A DNA stretch of 64,000 nt from Variovorax saccharolyticus (lineage in GTDB: Bacteria > Pseudomonadota > Gammaproteobacteria > Burkholderiales > Burkholderiaceae_C), in the NCBI RefSeq assembly GCF_030316765.1, contig NZ_JASZYT010000006.1, forward strand, positions 372,001 to 436,000, given 5' to 3'. This document shows, one piece after another, positions 43,195 to 51,578 of the stretch. Position 1 is the stretch's first letter. The number at the start of each line of letters is the position of its first letter. Made by a program: the position numbers and the translations under genes. Under the pieces are notes generated by a model that saw only the letters and a program-made list of their open reading frames with translations, was not told where the DNA came from and searched no databases.

Positions 43195-43956
43195 TCAGGC
43201 GCCGCTGCGCCGGGTGCGGGCAGGGGCCTTGCCGGCGACCGGCGCGGCGGCGCTCATGGCCGGAAAGGGCGGCAGCGGGCGGTGCGCCATCTCCTTGGCC
43301 TCGGCCCAGCCCATGCCCAGGCCCCGCAGCACGCAGGCCGCGACGTCGCGGCCGTGATGCGCGGGCGCTGCGCCATGGGCCACCGTGCGCATCGCCTGCG
43401 TCACGCTGCCGTTGATCAGGTCCATCGCCGCGGCCTCGCCGGGGATGCGGAAGGCCTTCTGCCTGACGCCCAGGCGCAAGTCGGCCAGCGCGTAGTGGCG
43501 GATCTCGAGCAGCAGCTCGGGCGCGGCCACCGACACCTCCATCATCATCAGCGCCCATTGCGGGCTGGCCTCGGCCAGCCAGATGTAGCGCCGCACGCCG
43601 ATGGCCATGCGCTGGGCGCCTTCCGCGACACCCTGCTGGCTGTCCGTGATCCGGCGGCACAGCGTGTCGGCCAGCAGCAGCGCGACCGCGCCGGCGACTT
43701 CTTCCTTGGTCTTGAAATGGTTGTAGACCGTGGCGGTGGTCATGGCCGCGACCGAGGCGATCTCCTGCATCGTCGCCTCGGCGTAGCCGCGGGCGCTGAA
43801 GACCCTGATCGCAGCCTGCACCAGCTGCACCCGCGTGCGCTCGCGCTTGAGCAGCCCGGGCCGGGGCGGCCGCCACACACTTTCGGCCAGGTCCTCTGGC
43901 AAAGGTGATATGGACGGCAGGCCGAAACTTACGCCATCATCCATTTTTATACGCAT
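43195..43956 (-). CDS. TetR family transcriptional regulator
   Basis: About 253 residues from the ATG at 43956 (MRIKMDDGVSFG); 43944 is also possible, and the frame stays open to 44001, where it would overlap the divergent gene. The helix-turn-helix is 'LVQAAIRVFSARGYAEATMQEIASVAAMTTATVYNHFKTKEEV', here read in parts: ARGYAEATMQEIA, then MTTATVYNHF. The C-terminal ligand domain is long and ends in a Pro/Ala/Arg tail. It is divergent from the dioxygenase-like gene and cytochrome c and is likely their local repressor. CCATTTTT occurs twice in the spacer (43941 and 43960). Confidence 0.88.
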   Translation of the reverse strand: MRIKMDDGVSFGLPSISPLPEDLAESVWRPPRPGLLKRERTRVQLVQAAIRVFSARGYAEATMQEIASVAAMTTATVYNHFKTKEEVAGAVALLLADTLCRRITDSQQGVAEGAQRMAIGVRRYIWLAEASPQWALMMMEVSVAAPELLLEIRHYALADLRLGVRQKAFRIPGEAAAMDLINGSVTQAMRTVAHGAAPAHHGRDVAACVLRGLGMGWAEAKEMAHRPLPPFPAMSAAAPVAGKAPARTRRSGA

Positions 43957-43999
43957 CCACCATTTTTGATTCGATCGTCCATCTGAGAGAGAGTTTGCC

Positions 44000-44956
44000 A
44001 TGCCGCCTGATCTCCGCCTCGGCTATCTGGTTTTCGAAGTCCGCCGCCCGTCGCACTGGACCGCGTTCTGCGCCCGGATGCTGGGACTTCCCGCACCGTC
44101 GTCCAACACCGATGGCAGCCTCGGCTGGCAGCTCGACGATGCCTGCCAGCGCCTGATCGCGCAGGAAGGGCCGGCCGACGACCTGGCGGCGATCGGCCTC
44201 GAATGCGCGAGCGACGAGGTGATGGACCGGATGGTCCGCCGCCTGCAGCAGGCCGGCCGGCGCGTGACGGCCGGCGACGCGGCGCTCTGCGGCGCTCGCC
44301 GCGTGCGGCGCCTGCATCGCTGCGCCGACCCCTGCGGCAATGCGATCGAGCTGTTCACGGGTGCGGCAGCGGCGGCCGCGCCCTTCGCCTCCGCGGCGTT
44401 CCCGCAGGGCTTTCGCACCGGCGATCTCGGCTTGGGCCATGCGGTGCTGGTCGCGCACGACCTGGAGGCGATGGAGGCCTTCTACGTCGGCCTGCTGGGC
44501 TTCGGCGTGACCGAGCGGCTGGCCACGCGCGTCGGTCCGATCGACATCCGCGGCACCTTTCTGCATTGCAACCAGCGCCACCATTCGCTGGCCCTGTTCG
44601 ACATGCCGCTGGCCAAGCGCATCCACCACTTCATGCTGCAGGCCGAACGGCTCAGCGACATCGGCGTGGCCTTCGAGCGCGCCCGGCGCCACAAGGTGCC
44701 GCTGAGCCTGGAACTCGGCCAGCACCCCGATCCGGACGGCACCTTCTCGTTCTACGGCGTCACGCCCTCGGGCTTCGACTTCGAGATCGGTGCCGGCACG
44801 CAGACCATCGAGCCCGCGGGCTGGGAGACGCATCACACCGATGTGACCAGCGCCTGGGGCCACAAGCCGAAGCTGCGCCTGCAGCTCAAGATGGCGGCCG
44901 GGCTGATCGCCCGCAAGATGGGCGCCGCGTCGCAGCCCGCCAAGGAGCTGTCATGA
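44000..44956 (+). CDS. VOC family protein, extradiol ring-cleavage dioxygenase-like
   Basis: 318 residues with two VOC (glyoxalase-fold) halves as in BphC/HsaC. The C-terminal half keeps the 2-His-1-carboxylate iron site: His in 'LGLGHAVLVAHD', His in 'RIHHFMLQAE' and Glu in 'GFDFEIGAG', plus 'RHHSLALFD' as the second-shell His. The N-terminal half (LRLGYLVFEVRRPSHWTAF) is the non-catalytic domain. The enzyme should cleave a catechol-type substrate with O2. A cytochrome c gene overlaps its stop by ATGA, and a TetR regulator is divergent, so a small aromatic-degradation unit is likely; other pathway genes are missing. Confidence 0.82.
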   Translation: MPPDLRLGYLVFEVRRPSHWTAFCARMLGLPAPSSNTDGSLGWQLDDACQRLIAQEGPADDLAAIGLECASDEVMDRMVRRLQQAGRRVTAGDAALCGARRVRRLHRCADPCGNAIELFTGAAAAAAPFASAAFPQGFRTGDLGLGHAVLVAHDLEAMEAFYVGLLGFGVTERLATRVGPIDIRGTFLHCNQRHHSLALFDMPLAKRIHHFMLQAERLSDIGVAFERARRHKVPLSLELGQHPDPDGTFSFYGVTPSGFDFEIGAGTQTIEPAGWETHHTDVTSAWGHKPKLRLQLKMAAGLIARKMGAASQPAKELS

Positions 44957-45861
44957 GCGGCACCGGCAAGCGCTGGCTCAAGCGCATCGGGCTGGCGCTG
45001 GCGCTGCTGGTCGCGCTGGCGGCGGCGGCGCTGTTCGCCGGCGACCAGCTGGCGCGCCACAAGATGCAGCGCAAGGTCGACGTCAAGGTCGGCGGCGTGG
45101 CCTTTCGCGACGACCCGGCGGCGATCGAGCGCGGGCGCTATCTGTTCGCCTCGCGCGGCTGCGTCGACTGCCACGGCGCCCACGGCGGCGGTGCGATGTT
45201 CCTCGACGACGGCAAGGGCATGCGCATCGCCGGGCCGAACATCAGCCCCGGACCCGGCAGCGTCGTGGCCGGCTACACGGCGGCCGACTGGGAGCGTGCG
45301 ATCCGCCATGGCGTCAATCCGGCGGGCCGGGCGCTGATGGTGATGCCAAGCGAGGACTACAACCGGCTGACCGACGACGACCTGGCCGCCCTGGTCGCCC
45401 ACCTGCGCCACATGCCGCCCGCCAAGGGCGGCGGCCCGGTGGTCGAGCTGCCGCTGCCGGTGCGCGCCTTCTATGGCTTCGGACTCATGCAGGACGCCGC
45501 CGCCAAGATCGACCATGCGCGCCCGCCCGAGCAGCCGGTGGCCGAGGGCGTGACGCTGAAGCACGGCGCCTATGTCGCGAACATGTGCCTGGGCTGCCAT
45601 GGCGCCAAGCTCAACGGCGGCAAGATCCCCGGCGGTCCGCCCGATTGGCCGTCGGCGGCCAACCTGACGCCCGGCGAAGGCACGGGCATGGCGCGCTATG
45701 CCGACGCCGAGGCTTTTCTGAAGCTGTTCAAGAGCGGCACGCGGCCGGACGGCACGCCGGTGCAGGTGATGCCCTTCGGATCGCTGCGCGAGATGAGCGA
45801 CACCGACGTGCGGGCGCTGCACCTGTATCTCAAGAGCCTGCCGCCGATGCCGCACGGCTAG
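44953..45861 (+). CDS. Membrane-anchored dihaem cytochrome c
   Basis: 302 residues. One N-terminal membrane helix (IGLALALLVALAAAALFAGDQL) anchors it or acts as an uncleaved signal. Two haem-binding motifs are present: 'GCVDCHGAHGGG' near residue 72 and 'CLGCHGAKLNGG' near residue 214, with Met ligands possible in 'ALMVMPSEDY' and 'VQVMPFGSL'. The two c-type domains resemble the electron-transfer subunits of membrane dehydrogenases. It is translationally coupled to the dioxygenase-like gene; what it takes electrons from is unknown. Confidence 0.9.
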   Translation: MSGTGKRWLKRIGLALALLVALAAAALFAGDQLARHKMQRKVDVKVGGVAFRDDPAAIERGRYLFASRGCVDCHGAHGGGAMFLDDGKGMRIAGPNISPGPGSVVAGYTAADWERAIRHGVNPAGRALMVMPSEDYNRLTDDDLAALVAHLRHMPPAKGGGPVVELPLPVRAFYGFGLMQDAAAKIDHARPPEQPVAEGVTLKHGAYVANMCLGCHGAKLNGGKIPGGPPDWPSAANLTPGEGTGMARYADAEAFLKLFKSGTRPDGTPVQVMPFGSLREMSDTDVRALHLYLKSLPPMPHG

Positions 45862-45874
45862 CGGCCAAGCGGAC

Positions 45875-46846
45875 TCAGTCGACCTTGGCGCCCGAGGCCT
45901 TCACCACCGCGCCCATCGCGTCCCAGTCGGCCCGCAGCAGCTTCTGGAATTCTTCCGCGCTCTGGCTGCGCGGCTCGACGCCCAGGCGCTTGAAGCGCTC
46001 CTGGATCGCCGGATCGGCCAGCACCTTGTTGGTCGCCGCGTTGAGGCGGTCAACCTCGGCCTTGGGCGTGCCGGCCGGCGCCAGCAGGCCGATCCACGAA
46101 TCGAAGGCGTAGCCGGGCAGGCCGCTCTCGGCCACCGTCGGCAGCGCGGGCAGGAAGGGGCTGCGCGTCTGGCCGGTGGAGGCCAGCAGCTTCATGCGGG
46201 CGTCGTTCTGGAAGCCGATCACGCCGATGCTCGACGAGATCACGGCCTGCACGCGGCCGGCCAGCACCTCGTTGACCGCCTCGCCGGTCGACTTGGTCGG
46301 GATGTGCGTCATCTGCAGGCCGGCCTTGGCGAGGAAGGAGGCCATCGCGAGGTGCGTGGCGCTGCCGTTGCCCGCCGAGGCGTAGTTGTATTTGCCGGGG
46401 TTGGCCTTCACCAGCTTGATGAAGTCGGCCGTGTTCGCGACATCGAGGTCGGCGGCCACCGCGAGCACATAGCCCGCGTTGCCCAGGTTCGCGACACCGA
46501 CGAAATCCTTCTGCGGATCGTAGGGCAGCTTGCTGTAGAGAAAGCCCGCGATGTGATGGCTGGCGGCCGCCAGCACCAGCGTGTTGCCGTCCGGCGGTGC
46601 CTTGGCGACGATCGCCGCGCCGACCGTGCCGCCCGCGCCGGCCCGGTTCTCGACGATCGCCGAGGCGTTGAGCGCGACGCCGAGTTCGTTGTTGAAGGCG
46701 CGCGCCACGGTGTCCTGCACGGCGCCGGTGCCGAAGGGCACGACGATGCGGATCACGCGCTGCTGCGCCCGCACCGGCAGCGCGGCGGCCAAGGCGAGGC
46801 CGGCGGCAGCGGCGGTCACGGAACGGCGGGTCAGGGGAGTCGACAT
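45875..46846 (-). CDS. Bug family tripartite tricarboxylate transporter substrate-binding protein
   Basis: 323 residues. A signal peptide with a twin-Arg start (MSTPLTRRSVTAAAAGLALAAALPVRAQ) is followed by the Bug fold: 'IRIVVPFGTGAVQDTVAR', 'IVENRAGAGGTVGAAIVAKAPPDG' (in part) and 'TVAESGLPGYAFDSWIGLLAPAGTP'. Bug proteins bind carboxylates or similar solutes in the periplasm. No TctA/TctB genes are near, as usual for orphan Bug proteins. It lies 39 bases after the M20 hydrolase gene on the same strand, which hints that its ligand is the amide substrate of that enzyme. Confidence 0.9.
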   Translation of the reverse strand: MSTPLTRRSVTAAAAGLALAAALPVRAQQRVIRIVVPFGTGAVQDTVARAFNNELGVALNASAIVENRAGAGGTVGAAIVAKAPPDGNTLVLAAASHHIAGFLYSKLPYDPQKDFVGVANLGNAGYVLAVAADLDVANTADFIKLVKANPGKYNYASAGNGSATHLAMASFLAKAGLQMTHIPTKSTGEAVNEVLAGRVQAVISSSIGVIGFQNDARMKLLASTGQTRSPFLPALPTVAESGLPGYAFDSWIGLLAPAGTPKAEVDRLNAATNKVLADPAIQERFKRLGVEPRSQSAEEFQKLLRADWDAMGAVVKASGAKVD

Positions 46847-46885
46847 GGGTGGGCTTCTTCTGGGGTGGATGAAAAGGGAGCGCGC

Positions 46886-48088
46886 TCAGCGGCCGCCGAC
46901 CGCAAGCCAGCGCTCGGCCAGCTTCACGAAGTAGCTGGCACCGATCGGGATGATCTGGTCGTTGAAGTCGAAGGAGGTGTTGTGGATGATGCAGGGCCCC
47001 GGGCCGTGGCCGTCGAGCCGGTGGTCGCCGTCGCCGTTGCCCAGGAAGGCGTAGCAGCCGGGCCGCGCCATCAGCATGTGGGCGAAATCCTCGGCCCCCA
47101 TCACCGCCGGGAAGTCGTCGGTGACCATGTCGGCGCCGACCACCTCGCGCATCACCTCGGCGGCGAAGCGGGCCTCGGCCGGATGGTTGACGACCGGCGG
47201 CGAGGCGCGCACGAAGCTCACCTCGGCCGTGCATTCGTGGGCCGCCGCGATGCCCTCGGCCACGGTGCGCAGGCGCGCCTCGATGCGGTCCAGCGCATCG
47301 ATCGAGAAGGTGCGCACCGTGCCGCCCACCGAGGCGACATCGGGGATCACGTTCGGCGCGTCGGAGCCCTGCAACTGCGTGACCGCGAGCAGCGCGCGCT
47401 CGGTGCTCGCGATGGTGCGCGGCACGAGCGCCGACAGCGCCTGGGCCAGGGCGACGACGGCGGCCACCGGATCGATGCCGGTGTGCGGCATCGAGGCATG
47501 CGTGCCGCGGCCGCGCAGCGTGATCTTGTAGGTGTTGCTCGATGCCATCAGCGCGCCCTCGTTGAGCGCGAAACGCCCGACGTCGCCGACCGGGAAGTTG
47601 TGCAGCGCGAACACCGCATCGCAGGGAAAGCGCTCGAACAGGCCGTCCTGGATCATCTTCCTGGCGCCGGCCTTGCCCATCTCCTCGGCCGGCTGGAAGA
47701 TGAAATTCACGGTGCCGTCGAAAGACGCGCCCTGCTGCGCCAGGTGCCAGGCGGCGGCCAGCAGCATGGTGGTGTGGCCGTCGTGGCCGCAGGCGTGCAT
47801 GCGGCCCGCGTGGGTCGACTTGTGGGCGAACTCGTTGGCTTCGTGCAGCGGCAGTGCATCCATGTCGGCGCGCAGCCCGATGCTGCGGCTGCCGCTGCCG
47901 CGGCGCAGCACGCCGACGACGCCGGTGCCGGCAATGCCGCGGTGCACCTCGATGCCCCACTCCTCGAGCAGGGCGGCGACCTTCTCGGAGGTGCGATGCT
48001 CCTCGAAGCCGAGTTCGGGATGGGCATGGATGTCGCGGCGGATGGCGACGAAACGGGAGACGTCCGCGAACGAGTCGGCAAGCTTCAT
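46886..48088 (-). CDS. M20 family amidohydrolase (hippurate hydrolase-like)
   Basis: 400 residues. The dinuclear metal site is complete: 'HACGHDGHTTMLL' and 'IFQPAEEMGKAGA' with the catalytic Glu pair, 'ALHNFPVG', and 'GAEDFAHML' with 'IIHNTSFDFND' at the C-terminus. 'RRDIHAHPELGFEE' is the usual N-terminal signature. Enzymes of this group release amino acids from N-acyl conjugates such as hippurate, N-acetyl-amino acids or IAA-amino acids. It is followed by a Bug receptor gene. Confidence 0.92.
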   Translation of the reverse strand: MKLADSFADVSRFVAIRRDIHAHPELGFEEHRTSEKVAALLEEWGIEVHRGIAGTGVVGVLRRGSGSRSIGLRADMDALPLHEANEFAHKSTHAGRMHACGHDGHTTMLLAAAWHLAQQGASFDGTVNFIFQPAEEMGKAGARKMIQDGLFERFPCDAVFALHNFPVGDVGRFALNEGALMASSNTYKITLRGRGTHASMPHTGIDPVAAVVALAQALSALVPRTIASTERALLAVTQLQGSDAPNVIPDVASVGGTVRTFSIDALDRIEARLRTVAEGIAAAHECTAEVSFVRASPPVVNHPAEARFAAEVMREVVGADMVTDDFPAVMGAEDFAHMLMARPGCYAFLGNGDGDHRLDGHGPGPCIIHNTSFDFNDQIIPIGASYFVKLAERWLAVGGR

Positions 48089-48182
48089 GGAATCGGTGTG
48101 CGTCAGCTACGAGAAAACGATAGCAGCGCATTCTGACGCAGGCCGACTACGATCTGCGACACGATCTGACGGAGGCCCACGG

Positions 48183-48362
48183 ATGAGCAACGAACTGCGC
48201 AACAAGCTGCATGAGCTGCAGCAGCTGTCGAACAACGCCCCCGATGCGCCGACCCGCGCGATCATCGAGGCGCTGCGACTGCAGACCGCGATCCTCAACG
48301 AGCGGCTGTTCCGCATCGAGCTGCAGTTGAGCGAGATGTCCAAGCGCACCGACACGGCCTGA
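48183..48362 (+). CDS. Small coiled-coil protein
   Basis: 59 residues with a GGAGG 8 bases before the ATG. It is almost wholly helical with heptad-like leucines (LRNKLHELQQLSNNA and LRLQTAILNERLFRIELQLSEM), so a short coiled coil is likely. No signal peptide or membrane segment. Unknown function. It lies in the gap between the divergent M20 gene and the GDSL hydrolase gene. Confidence 0.6.
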   Translation: MSNELRNKLHELQQLSNNAPDAPTRAIIEALRLQTAILNERLFRIELQLSEMSKRTDTA

Positions 48363-48463
48363 GCGGGCCGCGAAGCCAGGCGCCGGAGGTCGGCCGTTCG
48401 GCCGCTTCCTACACGGCCGGCGATCCGCTACCTTTAAGCTCGATTCCCTATCGAGGAGCGAGC

Positions 48464-49234
48464 GTGAAGAGACAGCACATTGCAGCCTGCGCCGGCCTGG
48501 GCGTCCTGGTCGGCCTCGCGGCCGCCACGGCGGGCTACGCGGCCTTGGGGCTGCAGCGGTCGAAGCGGCTGGCGCGACGGGCCCGCCCGTTCGAAAGAAG
48601 CGCGCGCGCCGAAGGCGCGCGACTGCTGGTGGTGGGAGACAGCACCGCCGCAGGCGCAGGCGCCAGCGCACCGGAATCCAGCCTCCCGGGCCTGCTGGGG
48701 CGGGCCAACCCGTCGCTGACCGTGGTCAACAGGGCCGAACCGGGCGCCCGCTTCGCCGACATCGCGGCGCAGCTCGAGGGCGACGAACGGTTCGACGCGG
48801 TGCTGGTGCTGGGCGGCACCCACGACGTGCTCCACGGCACCCGCGACGCGGCCTTGCGCGAGAGCATCCAGCGCGTGGCGCAGCGGGCACGGGTCCGGTC
48901 GGAGGTGGTGGTCTTCGTGCCGCCCGGGAATCTCGGAAACCTGCGCATCTTCCCGCCGCCCTGGAGCTGGTGGATGACCTATCGTGCCCGCCGGCTGCAG
49001 GCCCTGGTGGCCGACCTGGCGCAGGCCAACGGAGCACGCCACGTGTCGCTCTTCCTCGAGCGCGACGACGATCCGTTCGCGCGCCATCCGCGCCGCCTCA
49101 GCGCCCGCGACGGCCTGCATCCGAACGACGCCGGCTACGAACTCTGGCAGCGCGAGCTCGAGACCCAGGCCCAGCTGTCGGCCAAGCTGCGCAAGATCGG
49201 CCGCGCGGCCGCAGTCCGCACCCCTCTGCCATAG
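48464..49234 (+). CDS. SGNH/GDSL hydrolase
   Basis: 256 residues from a GTG with GAGGAG upstream. An N-terminal membrane helix (CAGLGVLVGLAAATAGYAAL) anchors it. The hydrolase blocks are 'LLVVGDSTAAGAG' (block I Ser), a Gly in 'RAEPGARF' (block II), 'LVLGGTHDVLHGT' where Asn of block III is replaced by Thr-His, and 'DGLHPNDAGYE' (block V Asp and His). It probably deacylates or deacetylates an envelope or exogenous ester. The block III change could lower activity or shift the oxyanion hole. Confidence 0.83.
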   Translation: MKRQHIAACAGLGVLVGLAAATAGYAALGLQRSKRLARRARPFERSARAEGARLLVVGDSTAAGAGASAPESSLPGLLGRANPSLTVVNRAEPGARFADIAAQLEGDERFDAVLVLGGTHDVLHGTRDAALRESIQRVAQRARVRSEVVVFVPPGNLGNLRIFPPPWSWWMTYRARRLQALVADLAQANGARHVSLFLERDDDPFARHPRRLSARDGLHPNDAGYELWQRELETQAQLSAKLRKIGRAAAVRTPLP

Positions 49235-49255
49235 GTCGGGGCCGGCCGCCGAGCC

Positions 49256-51544
49256 TCAGCGCGCGCCCGCGAACACCGGCTGCACCTCCCACCAGGCCGG
49301 CAGCAGCGCGCGGATCTCCTGCCGCGCGAAGCGGTCGTCGAGCAGGTACAGCACGCCCGCGTCGGTCTCGCTGCGGATCACCCGCCCGGCCGCCTGCACC
49401 ACCTTCTGCAGGCCCGGGTACACGTAGGTGTACTCGTAGCCGTCGCCGAAGAGCGCGTCCATGCGCTCGCGCATCACCTCGTTGGGCTCGTTGTGCTGCG
49501 GCAAGCCCAGGCTGGCGACGAAGGCGCCGACCAGCCGGTCGCCGGGCAGGTCGATGCCCTCGCCGAAGGCCCCGCCGAGCACCGCGAATCCGACCCCCTG
49601 GCCGCCGGCCACGAAACGCGCCAGGAAGGCGTCGCGCTCGGCCTCGCGCATGCCGCGCGACTGCTGCCAGGCCGGCACGCCGGGGTGGCGGCGCTCGAAG
49701 GCGGCCGAGGCACTGGCCAGGTAGTCGAAGCTGCTGAAGAAGGCCAGATAGTTGCCCGGCCGCCGGCCGAACTGCGCCGCGATGACGTCGACCAGCGCGT
49801 CCAGCGAGCGGTCGCGGTCGCGAAAGCGCGTCGACAGGTCCATGGCGACCCGCACCGTGAGCTGCTCGCTGCGGAACGGCGAGCCGACGTCCAGCGTCGC
49901 GGTGTCTTCGGGCAGCCCCAGGGTGTCGCGATAGAACGAGAACGGCGCCAGCGTGCCCGAGAAGCAGGCGGCCGAAGCGGCATCCGCGAAGCGCGCCTGC
50001 AGGAAGGGCCCGGGAACCAGGTTGCGAATCGCGAGGGCATGCGCGCCCTCGGCACCCAGCGTGGCCTCGAACACCGAATGCTTGCCGAAGCTGTCGGCCA
50101 GCCGGGCGAACTGGAGCAGGTCGAAGAAGCACTGCTGAAGCGCGCCCGGCGGCTCGTCGGGCCGCGCCGCGAAATGCTCGGCCATCAGCGAGACCGCCTC
50201 CTGGAGCGCACGCGCGAAGCGCTCCGGAATCTGGTCGTGGGGCTGGTAGGCCGCAACCTGGTCGCGCTGCAGCAGCTGCCATTCGCGCGCCAGGCTGCCC
50301 AGCGATTTCCGGATCGGCGGCGGCGCCTTGGCGCGCACCGTCTCGAGCGCAGTCGCCTCCAGCTGCGCCGAATACATCCCGCGGGCCCGGTCCAGCAGGT
50401 TGTGGGCCTCGTCGACCAGCAGGGCGACGCGCCATTCCTCGTCCCTGGTGAGCGCATAGAGGAAGGCGCTGCCGTCGAAGTAGTAGTTGTAGTCGCCGAC
50501 CACCACGTCGCTCCAGCGCACCAGTTCCTGCGCCAGGAAGTAGGGGCAGACCTCGTGCGCGAGCGCGATGCCGCGCAGCGCCTCGCGGTCGAGCCAGGCG
50601 GCCTGGACGGCCTCGCCGCGGGCCGCCGGCAGGCGGTCGTAGAAGCCGCGCGCCCGCGGGCAATCGTCGCCGTTGCAGGCCCGCCCGGGGTACTCGCAGA
50701 CCTTCTCGCGCGCTGCCAGCTCGAGGACCCGCAGCGGCGCCTGCGCGCGGCCCAGGGTCTGCAGCGCGCCGAGCGCGACCGCGCGGCCCGAGGTCTTCGC
50801 GGTCAGGAAGAAGATCTTGTCGAGCTTGCGTGCCGGCCGCGCCTTGAGCAGCGGGAACAGCGTGGCGACGGTCTTGCCGATGCCGGTCGGCGCCTGGGCC
50901 AGCAAGGGCCGGCCGGAACTGGCCGAGCGGTACACGGCCTGCGCGAGTTCGCGCTGGCCGGGCCGGAAGCCGCCGTGCGGGAAGGCGAGGGCGGCCAGAG
51001 CCGGATCGAGTGCCGCCCGGTGCGCGGCCTCCTGCTCGGCCCACGCCAGGTAGCGCTCGCAGAGCGCCTCGAAGTGCTGCCGCAGGTCGGCCCGGGTCCA
51101 GCTTTCCTCGAGCAGCGTTTCCTTCTCGGTGCCGAGGTCGAGGTAGACCAGCACGACGTCGAGCGCAGGCAGCGCATCGCGCTCGCACAGCATCCAGGCA
51201 TAGCTTCGGGCCTGGGCCCAGTGGAGCGCGCGGTGGTTGGCCTTGACGCGCGCGAAGTCGCCGCGATAGGTCTTGATCTCCTCGACCCGGCGCCGACGCG
51301 GATCGTAGCCATCGGCACGCCCGCGCACCGTCAGCCGGCCGAACCGGGCCGACAGCGCGAGTTCGCTCTCGTAGTCGAGGCCGCGGCGCGCCTGCACCAG
51401 CCGATGGCCCGCCTGGCCCTCCTGGGCGCTCGGGGCCGGCACGAAGCGCAGGTCGAGATCGCCGGCCTTGGCAGCGAAGGCGCACAGCGTGCGCACGGAG
51501 ACCAGCAGCGGCGCGGCGGCGGAGGAGGAAGGGAGGGTGGCCAT
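49256..51544 (-). CDS. Rad3/XPD-type DNA helicase with N-terminal PD-(D/E)XK nuclease-like domain
   Basis: 762 residues. The C-terminal two thirds are a superfamily 2 iron-sulphur helicase: Walker A 'QAPTGIGKTVATLF' (near 218), four cysteines in 'KVCEYPGRACNGDDCPRA' and 'HEVCPYF' (about 283-333) for the 4Fe-4S cluster, DEAH box 'LLVDEAHNLLDRARG' (near 378) and motif VI 'VQAAGRVIRSETD'. The first 150 residues carry 'VRGRADGYD' and 'RVEEIKTYRG', the D...ExK pattern of Cas4/Dna2-like nucleases. Such DinG/YoaA-related enzymes act at stalled forks or in repair; the nuclease-like domain is an addition to DinG. Confidence 0.87.
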   Translation of the reverse strand: MATLPSSSAAAPLLVSVRTLCAFAAKAGDLDLRFVPAPSAQEGQAGHRLVQARRGLDYESELALSARFGRLTVRGRADGYDPRRRRVEEIKTYRGDFARVKANHRALHWAQARSYAWMLCERDALPALDVVLVYLDLGTEKETLLEESWTRADLRQHFEALCERYLAWAEQEAAHRAALDPALAALAFPHGGFRPGQRELAQAVYRSASSGRPLLAQAPTGIGKTVATLFPLLKARPARKLDKIFFLTAKTSGRAVALGALQTLGRAQAPLRVLELAAREKVCEYPGRACNGDDCPRARGFYDRLPAARGEAVQAAWLDREALRGIALAHEVCPYFLAQELVRWSDVVVGDYNYYFDGSAFLYALTRDEEWRVALLVDEAHNLLDRARGMYSAQLEATALETVRAKAPPPIRKSLGSLAREWQLLQRDQVAAYQPHDQIPERFARALQEAVSLMAEHFAARPDEPPGALQQCFFDLLQFARLADSFGKHSVFEATLGAEGAHALAIRNLVPGPFLQARFADAASAACFSGTLAPFSFYRDTLGLPEDTATLDVGSPFRSEQLTVRVAMDLSTRFRDRDRSLDALVDVIAAQFGRRPGNYLAFFSSFDYLASASAAFERRHPGVPAWQQSRGMREAERDAFLARFVAGGQGVGFAVLGGAFGEGIDLPGDRLVGAFVASLGLPQHNEPNEVMRERMDALFGDGYEYTYVYPGLQKVVQAAGRVIRSETDAGVLYLLDDRFARQEIRALLPAWWEVQPVFAGAR

Positions 51545-51578
51545 GGGGCTGGATGAATATACAGCGCCCGACGCTTCC

